Part shown: positions 24,075-31,378 of the stretch, piece by piece
Layout of the letters: every line of letters starts with the position of its first letter
Position numbering within the stretch: the first letter of the stretch is position 1
DNA from: an uncultured Actinomycetes bacterium
GTDB lineage: Bacteria; Actinomycetota; Actinomycetes; S36-B12
Direction: 5' to 3'
NCBI GenBank assembly: GCA_937902285.1
Contig: CALGTB010000030.1
Span: forward strand, 1 to 40,972
DNA: 40,972 nucleotides
The notes under the pieces: generated by a model
Seen by the model: the letters and a program-made list of their open reading frames with translations, nothing else
Database searches by the model: none
What the model was told of the DNA's origin: nothing
Translations under genes and position numbers: made by a program

Positions 24075-24847
24075 TGGGAGCCCGCCTGCGCAGCATCTGG
24101 CCGCCCGTCCTCATCGCCGTCCTGGCCCTGGCGGCCTGGCAGCTGCTCGTCGTCGTGCGCAACATCCCGCCGTACCTGCTGCCCTCCCCCAGCCTCATCG
24201 CGGGGAACTTCTTCAAGGACATCAGCCTGATGTGGGGCGCCGCCTTCTACACGGGCACGAGCGCCCTGCTCGGCCTCATGTTCGGCACGTTCCTCGGGGT
24301 CCTCGCAGCGCTGCTGGCCCAGCGGTTCATCGTGGTTAACAATCTGATCACGCCGCTTGCCGCCGGCCTGGCCGCTGTGCCCATCATTGCCCTCACCCCG
24401 ATCCTCAACAACATGTTCAACATCACGAGCCGGACGCCCCGGGTGCTGGTGACCACGATCATCGTGTTCTTCCCGATCTTCGTGAACGTCATCCGCGGCC
24501 TGGTGCAGGTCCAGCCCGTCCAGCTGGAGCTGATGCGATCGATGAATGCGAGCCCGCGCACGGTGCTTCGCATCCTCCGCATCCCCAACGCGATCCCGTT
24601 CTTCTTCACGGGCATGAAGGTGGCAGCACCCCTGGCCGTCATCGCCGCGCTCGTGGCCGAGTACTTCGGCGGCCCCCAGGAGGGACTCGGCTCCCGCATC
24701 GCGTCGAACGCCGCGAACACCGCGTACGGGCGCGCGTGGGCCTACGTCGCTGCGGCGATCATCACGGGCCTGCTGTTCTACGTCATCGTCATCCTCCTTG
24801 AGCGATGGGTCGCCCCCTGGACCAGTCGCCCCCGCCCCGCTTCCTGA
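24074..24847 (+). CDS. ABC transporter permease 2 (SsuC/ThiX/RibX type)
   Basis: This second membrane subunit has 257 residues and about six helices. LLPSPSLIAGNFFKD near residue 35 and the EAA-like loop LELMRSMNASPRTVLRILRIPNAIPFFFTGMKVAAPLAV near 150–185 match permease 1 but with clear divergence, so the two form a heterodimer. ATG 24074 shares its A with the TGA of the ATPase gene. The next gene, the binding lipoprotein, starts 41 bp later with its own strong ribosome-binding site, so it may be made in excess, as usual for binding proteins. Confidence 0.9.
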   Translation: MGARLRSIWPPVLIAVLALAAWQLLVVVRNIPPYLLPSPSLIAGNFFKDISLMWGAAFYTGTSALLGLMFGTFLGVLAALLAQRFIVVNNLITPLAAGLAAVPIIALTPILNNMFNITSRTPRVLVTTIIVFFPIFVNVIRGLVQVQPVQLELMRSMNASPRTVLRILRIPNAIPFFFTGMKVAAPLAVIAALVAEYFGGPQEGLGSRIASNAANTAYGRAWAYVAAAIITGLLFYVIVILLERWVAPWTSRPRPAS

Positions 24848-24888
24848 CACCGGCACGACCCGCAGAAACACCAACAAGAGGAGGAAAC

Positions 24889-26112
24889 ATGCGTCACACC
24901 CCACGCAGGCGATGGGCGGCTCTCACGAGCGTCGCTGTCGTCGGCGCACTCGCACTGACTGCGTGCAGCAGCAGCTCGAGCTCGTCGTCGTCATCGGCAG
25001 CCCCGGAGTCATCCGCCGCGGAGTCGTCGGCAGCCCCGGAGTCATCCGCGGCCGAGTCGCCGGCCGCGGCAGAGTGCACGACCCCCACGCCCGTCAGCCT
25101 GCAGCTCCAGTGGGTGGCGCAGGCTCAGTTCGCCGGCTACTACGCCGCGAAGGAGCTCGGCTACTACGACGAGCAGTGCCTCGACGTGACCATCCTCGAG
25201 GGCGGCGTCGACATCGTCCCCCAGACGGTGCTCGCGCAGGGCGGCGCCGACTTCGCGATCTCCTGGGTTCCCAAGGCGCTCGCGTCGATCGAGCAGGGCG
25301 CGGCCATCACGAACGTGGCCCAGGTCTTCCAGCGCTCGGGCACGCTCCAGGTCTCGTTCGCCGACAAGGGCATCACGACGGCCGCTGACTTCAAGGGCAA
25401 GAAGATCGGCAACTGGGGCTTCGGCAACGAGTACGAGGTCTTCGCCGCCATCACGAAGGCGGGCCTCGATCCGGCCGCCGACGTCGAGCTCGTGCAGCAG
25501 CAGTTCGACATGGCCGCCCTCCTCAACGGCGAGATCGACGCAGCCGAGGCCATGACCTACAACGAGTACGCACAGGTGCTCGAGGCGATCAACCCGGCGA
25601 CGGGCGCGCTCTACACGCCCGAGGACTTCAACGTCGTGGACTACAACGAGGAGGGCGTCGCGATGTACCAGGACGCCATCTGGGCGTCCACCGAGCGCCT
25701 CGCCGACCCGGCCTACCAGGAGCTGACGCAGAAGTTCGTCACCGCGTCCCTCCAGGGCTGGATCCACTGCCGCGACAACGCCCAGGAGTGCGCGGACATC
25801 GTGCTCGCCGCAGGGACCAAGCTGGGAGCCAGCCACCAGCTGTGGCAGATGAACGAGGTCAACAAGCTCATCTGGCCGTCGCCGGCCGGCGTGGGCATCA
25901 TCGACGCGGCGCTCTGGGAGCAGACCGTCGCCGTCGCCCTGACCACCAAGAACCTCGAGGGGGCCACCATCATCACGGGTGAGCCGCCGGCCGAGGCGTA
26001 CACCAACCAGTTCGCCGAGGCCGCGAACGCCGAGCTCACCGCGGCGGGCCTCAACACGACGGGCGATGCCTTCGCCCCGATCGCGGTCACCCTCGCGGAG
26101 GGTGGCAACTAG
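24889..26112 (+). CDS. NMT1/ThiY-type solute-binding lipoprotein
   Basis: This 407-residue extracellular binding protein has a signal peptide with basic RHTPRRR, a hydrophobic core, and the lipobox LTAC (C26). A Ser/Ala/Glu-rich linker (about 27–63) with an 11-residue repeat follows. The mature domain begins SLQLQWVAQAQFAGYYAAKELGYYDEQCLDV, the opening of NMT1/THI5-like proteins that bind HMP-type pyrimidines or riboflavin. ILEGGVDIVPQTVLAQGGADFAIS is the next conserved block. AGGAGG lies four bases before ATG 24889. It closes the operon and delivers substrate to the two permeases and ATPase just upstream. A pyrimidine, dihydropyrimidine or hydantoin is the likely ligand from context; this is inference. 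Confidence 0.88.
   Translation: MRHTPRRRWAALTSVAVVGALALTACSSSSSSSSSSAAPESSAAESSAAPESSAAESPAAAECTTPTPVSLQLQWVAQAQFAGYYAAKELGYYDEQCLDVTILEGGVDIVPQTVLAQGGADFAISWVPKALASIEQGAAITNVAQVFQRSGTLQVSFADKGITTAADFKGKKIGNWGFGNEYEVFAAITKAGLDPAADVELVQQQFDMAALLNGEIDAAEAMTYNEYAQVLEAINPATGALYTPEDFNVVDYNEEGVAMYQDAIWASTERLADPAYQELTQKFVTASLQGWIHCRDNAQECADIVLAAGTKLGASHQLWQMNEVNKLIWPSPAGVGIIDAALWEQTVAVALTTKNLEGATIITGEPPAEAYTNQFAEAANAELTAAGLNTTGDAFAPIAVTLAEGGN
24994..25049 (+). repeat. Tandem 33-bp repeat in the lipoprotein linker
   Basis: A 23-base identical segment occurs at 24994–25016 and again at 25027–25049, a period of 33 bases. It encodes two copies of an 11-residue unit, AAPESSAAESS and AAPESSAAESP, right after the poly-serine run. 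In-frame expansion or loss would change linker length without harming the binding domain. Confidence 0.75.
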
Positions 26113-26122
26113 CACCGGACAG

Positions 26123-26160
26123 GGGCGGTGGGGCTGGGCTTCGGTCCGGCCCCACCGCCC
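26123..26160 (+). terminator. Strong hairpin terminator after the pyrimidine/ABC operon
   Basis: GGGCGGTGGGGC (26123–26134) pairs perfectly with GCCCCACCGCCC (26149–26160) around a 14-base loop holding CTTCGG. It starts 10 bases after the stop codon of the binding protein. The following TTCGCTATT is only weakly U-rich, as usual for GC-rich actinobacterial terminators. Confidence 0.75.
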
Positions 26161-26236
26161 TTCGCTATTCCGCGGAACAGGTCACGGCCGCGGATTCGGC
26201 GTGTGAGACTCCCTTCACCCCGACGAAGGAGCGCCC

Positions 26237-27784
26237 GTGATCATCCACCCCAGCCCGATGCCCGACGTGGTCATCCCGGACATGCCCATCACCGAGTACG
26301 TGCTCCGGATGGCCGACCAGGTGCCTGACCGGCCCGCCCTCATCGACGGTCCGACGGGCCGCACCTACACCTACGGCCAGCTCAAGGGCCTCATCCACTC
26401 GTTCGCCGGCGGCCTCGCCGCGCGGGGCCTCGGGCGCGGCGACACCATCGCCCTCATGGCGCCGAACATCCCCGAGTTCGCCATCGTCTTCCACGGCGCC
26501 GCCGTGGCCGGGGTGGCCGTGAGCACCGTCAACCCGACGTACACCGCCGACGAGGTGCGCTTCCAGCTCAACGACTCCCGATCAACGCTCCTCATCACCA
26601 TCGGGCTCTTCGCCGAGACGGCCCGCGAGGCCATCGAGGGGACCGCGGTCGACGAGATCGTCATCATCGGGGACGCCCTCGAGGGCACGACCCCGGTGAC
26701 GGCCCTCTTCGGCGCCCCCATCGAGCAGGTGCCGATCGACGCCGCCGAGGACGTGGTTGTCCTGCCGTACTCGTCGGGGACCACCGGCTTCCCCAAGGGC
26801 GTCATGCTCACCCACCGCAACCTCATCGCCAACCTCGTCCAGGCGGACTCGATCCTGGCGATCGAGGACGACGAGGTCGTGCTGGCCGTCCTGCCGTTCT
26901 TCCACATCTACGGCATGCAGGTGCTCATGAACGGCTTCCTCGCGGGCGGCGCCACCATCGTCACCCTGCCGCGCTTCGACCTCGAGCAGGCGCTCTCGAT
27001 CATCCAGGAGCGGCGCATCAGCCGGTTCTACGTGGTGCCGCCGATCGTCCTGGCGCTCGCCAAGCACCCCCTCGTCGACCAGTACGACCTGACGTCGCTC
27101 AACCAGGTCTTCTCCGGCGCGGCGCCCCTCAGCGCCGAGCTGGCCCAGGAGGCGGCGGCACGCATCGACTGCGAGGTGGCCCAGGGCTTCGGCATGACCG
27201 AGCTGAGCCCGGTCAGCCACGCGTCACTGCCCGGGCACTTCAAGCCCGGCACGGTCGGCATCGGCATCGCGAACACCGAGACCCGCATCGTCGACCCCGA
27301 GACCGGCGAGGACCAGGGCGTCGGCGGCGTCGGCGAGATCTGGGTGCGCGGGCCCCAGGTCATGAAGGGCTACCTGAACAACCCCGAGGCCACTGCGGCG
27401 ACGATCGATGCCGACGGCTTCCTCCACACCGGCGACATCGGCGTGATCGACGAGGACGGGCACGTGACGATCGTCGACCGGCTCAAGGAGCTCATCAAGT
27501 ACAAGGGGTTCCAGGTCGCTCCGGCCGAGCTGGAGGCCCTCCTGCTCACCCACCCGGCGGTCGCCGACGCGGCGGTCATCGGCGTGGCCGACGAGGAGGC
27601 CGGCGAGACGCCTCGGGCCTTCGTCGTGCTCAAGCCGGGCCAGGAGGTCACGGCCGACGAGATCACGGCCTTCATGCAGGACAAGGTGGCCACCTACAAG
27701 GTGGTGCATGACGTCGTCTTCATCGACGCGATCCCGAAGTCGGCGTCGGGGAAGATCCTGCGCCGGATGCTGCGGGACCAGTAG
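26237..27784 (+). CDS. Acyl-CoA ligase (4-coumarate/medium-chain type AMP-dependent synthetase)
   Basis: This ANL-family enzyme activates a carboxylic acid to its CoA thioester through an acyl-adenylate. The 515-residue protein has the P-loop-like YSSGTTGFPKGV at 178–189, LPFFHIYGM, the adenine-site QGFGMTELSP, the hinge TGDIGVIDEDGHVTIVDRLKELIKYKG, and the catalytic lysine in PKSASGKILRR near the C-terminus. The overall form follows plant 4-coumarate-CoA ligase and bacterial aryl or medium-chain ligases. GTG 26237 has AAGGAG five bases before. It stands alone between a terminator upstream and a bidirectional hairpin region downstream, so it is probably its own unit. The acid used is unknown; it is not clearly part of the amine routes. 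Confidence 0.87.
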   Translation: MIIHPSPMPDVVIPDMPITEYVLRMADQVPDRPALIDGPTGRTYTYGQLKGLIHSFAGGLAARGLGRGDTIALMAPNIPEFAIVFHGAAVAGVAVSTVNPTYTADEVRFQLNDSRSTLLITIGLFAETAREAIEGTAVDEIVIIGDALEGTTPVTALFGAPIEQVPIDAAEDVVVLPYSSGTTGFPKGVMLTHRNLIANLVQADSILAIEDDEVVLAVLPFFHIYGMQVLMNGFLAGGATIVTLPRFDLEQALSIIQERRISRFYVVPPIVLALAKHPLVDQYDLTSLNQVFSGAAPLSAELAQEAAARIDCEVAQGFGMTELSPVSHASLPGHFKPGTVGIGIANTETRIVDPETGEDQGVGGVGEIWVRGPQVMKGYLNNPEATAATIDADGFLHTGDIGVIDEDGHVTIVDRLKELIKYKGFQVAPAELEALLLTHPAVADAAVIGVADEEAGETPRAFVVLKPGQEVTADEITAFMQDKVATYKVVHDVVFIDAIPKSASGKILRRMLRDQ

Positions 27785-27794
27785 CCCGACTCCC

Positions 27795-27864
27795 CTGCCC
27801 GCCTCTCCCGTCCTGCGGGAGGGGCGGGCAGTCCCGTACCTGAGTCGGTGCGGGACTGCCCGCC
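27795..27864. terminator. Overlapping hairpins between convergent genes (bidirectional terminator)
   Basis: Hairpin 1 pairs 27795–27810 with 27816–27831 (16 bp with one G·U). Hairpin 2 pairs GGCGGGCAGTCCCG (27823–27836) with CGGGACTGCCCGCC (27851–27864), 14 bp perfect. They share GGCGGGCAG, so only one can form at a time. The site separates the plus-strand ligase from the minus-strand aldehyde dehydrogenase and can act in both directions. Confidence 0.7.
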
Positions 27865-27876
27865 TCTGCCGGGCGA

Positions 27877-29325
27877 CTAGCTCTCGAGGCTGGCCATGAC
27901 GTGCTTGATGCGCGTGTAGTCCTCGAAGCCGTACATCGACAGGTCCTTGCCGTAGCCGGAGTGCTTGAAGCCACCATGCGGCATCTCGGCGACCAGGGGG
28001 ATGTGCGTGTTGATCCAGACGCATCCGAAGTCGAGGTACTTGGCCATGCGCATGGCCCGGCCGAAGTCCTTCGTCCAGACCGACGATGCGAGCCCGTACG
28101 GCACCCCGTTGGCCCATGACAGGGCCTCGGCCTCGTCCGTGAAGCGCTGGATGGTGACAACCGGGCCGAAGATCTCGTTCTGGATCATCTCGTCGTCCTG
28201 GCGGAGGTCCGCCACGACGGTGGGCTCGATGTAGTAGCCACGGCTGCCCTGGCGGACGCCGCCGGCGACCACCTGGGCATGCGATGGGGCGCGCTCGATG
28301 AAGCCGAGCACCCTCTCGAGCTGGCTCGCGTTGTTCACCGGCGGTACGAGCGCCTCGCCACCGGGTCCGTCCTCGAACGTGGTCGCCGTGCCCTTCGCCG
28401 CCTCGGCCATGGCCGACACGAAGTCGTCGTAGACGCCCTGGCCGACGATCATGCGCGTCGCGGCCGTGCAGTCCTGGCCCGCGTTGAAGTACCCCGCGAC
28501 CGCCAGCCACTCGGCCGCCGCCGCAACGTCGGCGTCGTCGAAGATGACGACGGGAGCCTTGCCGCCCAGTTCGAGGTGCACCCGCTTGACGTCGCGGGCT
28601 GCGGTCTCGGCAACCTGCATCCCCGCGCGGACCGAGCCGGTGATGGAGACCATCTGCGGGGTCGGGTGCTCGACGAGGGCTCGCCCGGTGTCCCGGTCTC
28701 CGCACACGACATTGAGCACGCCGGGCGGAAGCGCACCCGACTCGGCGATGATCTCCGCCATGCGCACGGTCGAGACCGGCGTCGTGTCGCTCGGCTTGAC
28801 GACGACGGCGTTGCCCGCCGCGATCGCCGGGGCCCACTTCCAGACCGCCATCATCATCGGGTAGTTCCACGGCGTCACCTGGCCGATGACGCCCACCGGC
28901 TCGCGCCGGATCATCGACGTGAAGCCGCGCATGTACTCGCCGGCCGACCGGCCCTCGAGCACCCGGGCCGCACCCGCGAAGAAGCGGATCTGGTCGATCA
29001 TCGGCGGGATCTCCTCAGCCGACGTGACGGCGAGGGGCTTGCCGGTGTTCTCGCTCTCCAGCGCGACCAGCTCGTCGGCGTGCGCCTCGAGCGCATCGGC
29101 GATCGTGAGCAGCGCTCCCTGGCGCTCGGACGGCGTGCTGTCACGCCAGCCCTCGAACGCGGACGCCGCAGCGGCGTACGCGCGATCGACGTCAGCGGGG
29201 CCGGACACCACGGCGGAGGCGAACACCTCGCCCGTGGAGGGGTTGTACAGGTCGCTGGTGGCTCCGTCGACGGCGTCGACGCTCTCTCCACCCACGAAGT
29301 TACGAATGATGCGCTTGTCGCTCAC
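27877..29325 (-). CDS. Aldehyde dehydrogenase, probable gamma-aminobutyraldehyde dehydrogenase (second copy)
   Basis: This NAD-dependent enzyme is 482 residues long and resembles PatD/PuuC. It would turn the 4-aminobutyraldehyde formed by putrescine transamination into GABA. The general base E252 is in LELGGKAP and the nucleophile C286 in NAGQDCTAATR. TPWNYPMMMAVWKWAPA and the C-terminal EMPHGGFKHSGYGKDLSMYGFEDYTRIKHV match the aminobutyraldehyde group and the enzyme at 14264. It is divergent from the Lrp regulator and the aminotransferase operon, sharing with them a 159 bp region that holds three evenly spaced boxes. That arrangement suggests it is induced together with the aminotransferase. 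Its stop lies 12 bases from the shared hairpin terminator. Confidence 0.88.
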   Translation of the reverse strand: MSDKRIIRNFVGGESVDAVDGATSDLYNPSTGEVFASAVVSGPADVDRAYAAAASAFEGWRDSTPSERQGALLTIADALEAHADELVALESENTGKPLAVTSAEEIPPMIDQIRFFAGAARVLEGRSAGEYMRGFTSMIRREPVGVIGQVTPWNYPMMMAVWKWAPAIAAGNAVVVKPSDTTPVSTVRMAEIIAESGALPPGVLNVVCGDRDTGRALVEHPTPQMVSITGSVRAGMQVAETAARDVKRVHLELGGKAPVVIFDDADVAAAAEWLAVAGYFNAGQDCTAATRMIVGQGVYDDFVSAMAEAAKGTATTFEDGPGGEALVPPVNNASQLERVLGFIERAPSHAQVVAGGVRQGSRGYYIEPTVVADLRQDDEMIQNEIFGPVVTIQRFTDEAEALSWANGVPYGLASSVWTKDFGRAMRMAKYLDFGCVWINTHIPLVAEMPHGGFKHSGYGKDLSMYGFEDYTRIKHVMASLES

Positions 29326-29374
29326 GCCACTCTCCCGATCGTTGGTCTGGTGCGCCCGAGACTACCCGCACCGC

Positions 29375-29444
29375 TGCGAAATCTTCATCGAATGCCCCGA
29401 CGGTGTGCGAATTCCGCAGCAATACTCGGCTGTGCCTGCGAAAT
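29375..29444. promoter_or_regulatory. Three TGCGAA(A/T)T boxes at exact 31-bp spacing (probable Lrp/AsnC sites)
   Basis: TGCGAAAT (29375–29382), TGCGAATT (29406–29413), and TGCGAAAT (29437–29444) start exactly 31 bp apart, about three helical turns, so they face the same side of DNA. The middle one extends to the dyad TGCGAATTCCGCA. They lie between the divergent aldehyde dehydrogenase and the Lrp/AsnC gene. Phased repeats are what an oligomeric Lrp-type regulator would bind. Confidence 0.65.
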
Positions 29445-29447
29445 CGC

Positions 29448-29477
29448 TTGCCCTCAACGGCTTCGATGGGCCATTAT
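29448..29477 (+). promoter_or_regulatory. Candidate promoter for a leaderless Lrp-family gene
   Basis: TTGCCC (29448–29453) and CATTAT (29472–29477) lie 18 bases apart. The ATG at 29485 follows the -10 by seven bases, with no Shine–Dalgarno sequence. This fits a transcript beginning at the start codon. The last box of the 31-bp series ends three bases before the -35, so bound regulator could touch polymerase. Confidence 0.4.
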
Positions 29478-29484
29478 GGCGGTC

Positions 29485-29958
29485 ATGCCGCCCCGTGAGC
29501 GCGTCCACGCCACGCCGCTCGACGACGTCTCGAAGGCGATCATCGAACAGCTCCAGCAGGACGGGCGCCGGCCCTACGCGACCATCGGCAAGGCCGTGGG
29601 GCTGTCCGAGGCGGCGGTCCGGCAGCGCGTCCAGCGCCTGCAGGAGTCGGGGGTCATGCAGATCGTCGCGGTGACCGATCCCATGCAGGTCGGCTTCTCC
29701 CGTGCGGCCATGATCGGCATCCGCGTCGACGGCGATGCCGAGGCCGTGGCCGACGCCCTCGAGGCGATGCCGGAGATCGACTACCTGGTCGTCTGCGCGG
29801 GCAGCTTCGACATCCTGGCCGAGCTCGTCACCGAGGACGACGACCACCTTCTCGACGTGATCAACCGCCGGATCCGAGCCATCCCGGAGGTCCGATCCAC
29901 CGAGACCTTCGTCTACCTGAAGCTGCGCAAGCAGATCTACACCTGGGGAACACGATGA
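29485..29958 (+). CDS. Lrp/AsnC-family transcriptional regulator
   Basis: This 157-residue regulator has an N-terminal helix-turn-helix (about 10–60: DDVSKAIIEQLQQDGRR, IGKAVGLSEAAVRQRVQRLQ) and a C-terminal RAM/ligand domain (about 70–150) with the usual IGIRVDGDAEAVADAL and VCAGSFDILAELV strands. ATG 29485 is preferred because it fits a leaderless promoter; ATG 29476, three codons earlier, is in frame and cannot be excluded. It is divergent from an aldehyde dehydrogenase and chained to an aminotransferase, so it probably controls both through the three boxes in front of it. I recall an Lrp-type regulator of polyamine genes in Streptomyces. Polyamine or amino-acid sensing is inference. Confidence 0.9.
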   Translation: MPPRERVHATPLDDVSKAIIEQLQQDGRRPYATIGKAVGLSEAAVRQRVQRLQESGVMQIVAVTDPMQVGFSRAAMIGIRVDGDAEAVADALEAMPEIDYLVVCAGSFDILAELVTEDDDHLLDVINRRIRAIPEVRSTETFVYLKLRKQIYTWGTR

Positions 29959-29978
29959 CAGTCTGGGGAAAGAAGTGA
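29955..29978 (+). CDS. Possible seven-residue coupling peptide between the Lrp and aminotransferase genes
   Basis: ATG 29955–29957 overlaps the Lrp stop as ATGA, and the frame MTVWGKK ends with a TGA that overlaps the GTG of the aminotransferase as GTGA. The tiny frame thus bridges the two genes exactly. It could hand ribosomes on from one gene to the next. It may be chance; no conservation can be tested here. Confidence 0.25.
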   Translation: MTVWGKK

Positions 29979-31378
29979 CCGTCTCACCGCAGTTCATCAC
30001 CGAGCCGGGCGACGACGCCCTCGCCGACTCGGCGCGCGACCACCTGTGGATGCACTTCACCCGGCATTCGCACTACTACGACGGATCGGGCCACGTCCCG
30101 GTCATCGTCCGGGGCGAGGGTGCCTACATCTGGGACGACCAGGGGCGGCGTTACCTCGACGGCCTGTCGGGCCTGTTCACCGTGCAGGCCGGACATGGCC
30201 GCAAGGAGCTCGCGGCCGCCGCAGCGCAGCAGTCGGAGCAGCTGGCGTACTTCCCGATCTGGTCCTACGCCCACCCGCGCGCCATCGAGCTGGCCGAGCG
30301 CCTCGCGCACTACGCGCCGGGCGACCTCAACCGCGTGTTCTTCACCACGAGCGGGGGCGAGGCGGTCGAGAGCGCCTGGAAGCTCGCCAAGCAGTACTTC
30401 AAGATCACCGGCAAGCCGACGAAGCACAAGGTGATCAGCCGGAACGTCGCCTACCACGGCACGCCCCAGGGCGCCCTGAGCATCACGGGCATCCCCGACG
30501 CCAAGATCCCGTTCGAGCCGCTCGTCCCCGGCGGGGTCAAGGTCCCCAACACGAACTTCTACCGGGCTCCCGAGCAGTTCCGGCACGACGAGAAGGCGTT
30601 CGGGCTCTGGGCCGCCAACCGCATCGCCGAGGCGATCGAGTTCGAGGGCCCGGACAGCGTGGCCGCGGTCTTCCTCGAGCCGGTGCAGAACAGCGGCGGC
30701 TGCTTCCCGCCCCCGCCGGGCTACCTCGAGCGCGTGCGCGAGATCTGCGACCAGTACGACGTGCTCATGGTGGCCGACGAGACCATCACGGCCTTCGGCC
30801 GCATCGGCGAGATGTTCGCCATGACCCGGTTCGGGGTCACCCCCGACATCATCACGTGCGCCAAGGGCATGACGTCCGGCTACTCGCCCCTGGGTGCGAT
30901 GATCACGAGTGAGCGGCTCTTCGAGCCGTTCAAGCACGGCACGAACATGTTCCTCCACGGGTACACGTGGGGAGGCCACCCGGTGTCCGCGGCCGTCGCC
31001 CTCGCCAACCTCGACATCTTCGAGCGCGAAGGCCTCAACGAGCACGTCCGCGACAACGAGTCCGCCTTCCGGCAGACGCTGGAGCGGCTGCTCGACCTGC
31101 CCATCGTCGGCGACATCCGGGGTGCCGGCTACTTCTACGGCCTCGAGCTCGTCAAGGACAAGGTCACGAGGGAGACCTTCAACGACGACGAGGCGGAGCG
31201 CCTGCTGCGGGGCTTCCTGTCGAAGGCCCTGTTCGACAACGGGCTCTACTGCCGGGCCGACGACCGCGGCGAGCCCGTCGTGCAGGTCTCCCCACCGCTC
31301 GTGGTCGGCCAGAAGGAGTTCGACGAGATCGAGCAGATCCTGCGGACGGTCCTCACGGAGGCCTGGTCGATCCTGTGA
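29975..31378 (+). CDS. Class III omega-aminotransferase (putrescine or beta-alanine : pyruvate type)
   Basis: This PLP enzyme has 467 residues and moves the omega-amino group of a diamine or beta-alanine to pyruvate or another keto acid. Visible motifs are SGGEAVESAWKLAKQYF near 126, YHGTPQGALSITG, the PLP-ring aspartate D268 in VADETITAFGR, and the Schiff-base lysine K297 in CAKGMTSGYSPLGA. The form matches SpuC-type putrescine:pyruvate and beta-alanine:pyruvate aminotransferases. GTG 29975 has GGGGAAAG before it. It is coupled to the next gene by a GTGA overlap. The divergent aminobutyraldehyde dehydrogenase favours putrescine. The pyrimidine block would also need a beta-alanine aminotransferase, and this is the only candidate besides GabT. 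Confidence 0.88.
   Translation: MTVSPQFITEPGDDALADSARDHLWMHFTRHSHYYDGSGHVPVIVRGEGAYIWDDQGRRYLDGLSGLFTVQAGHGRKELAAAAAQQSEQLAYFPIWSYAHPRAIELAERLAHYAPGDLNRVFFTTSGGEAVESAWKLAKQYFKITGKPTKHKVISRNVAYHGTPQGALSITGIPDAKIPFEPLVPGGVKVPNTNFYRAPEQFRHDEKAFGLWAANRIAEAIEFEGPDSVAAVFLEPVQNSGGCFPPPPGYLERVREICDQYDVLMVADETITAFGRIGEMFAMTRFGVTPDIITCAKGMTSGYSPLGAMITSERLFEPFKHGTNMFLHGYTWGGHPVSAAVALANLDIFEREGLNEHVRDNESAFRQTLERLLDLPIVGDIRGAGYFYGLELVKDKVTRETFNDDEAERLLRGFLSKALFDNGLYCRADDRGEPVVQVSPPLVVGQKEFDEIEQILRTVLTEAWSIL

Noticed and set aside
24964..25070. Serine/alanine-rich repeat stretch as a CRISPR or mobile element
   Set aside because: It is in-frame low-complexity coding sequence of a lipoprotein linker with no spacer structure.
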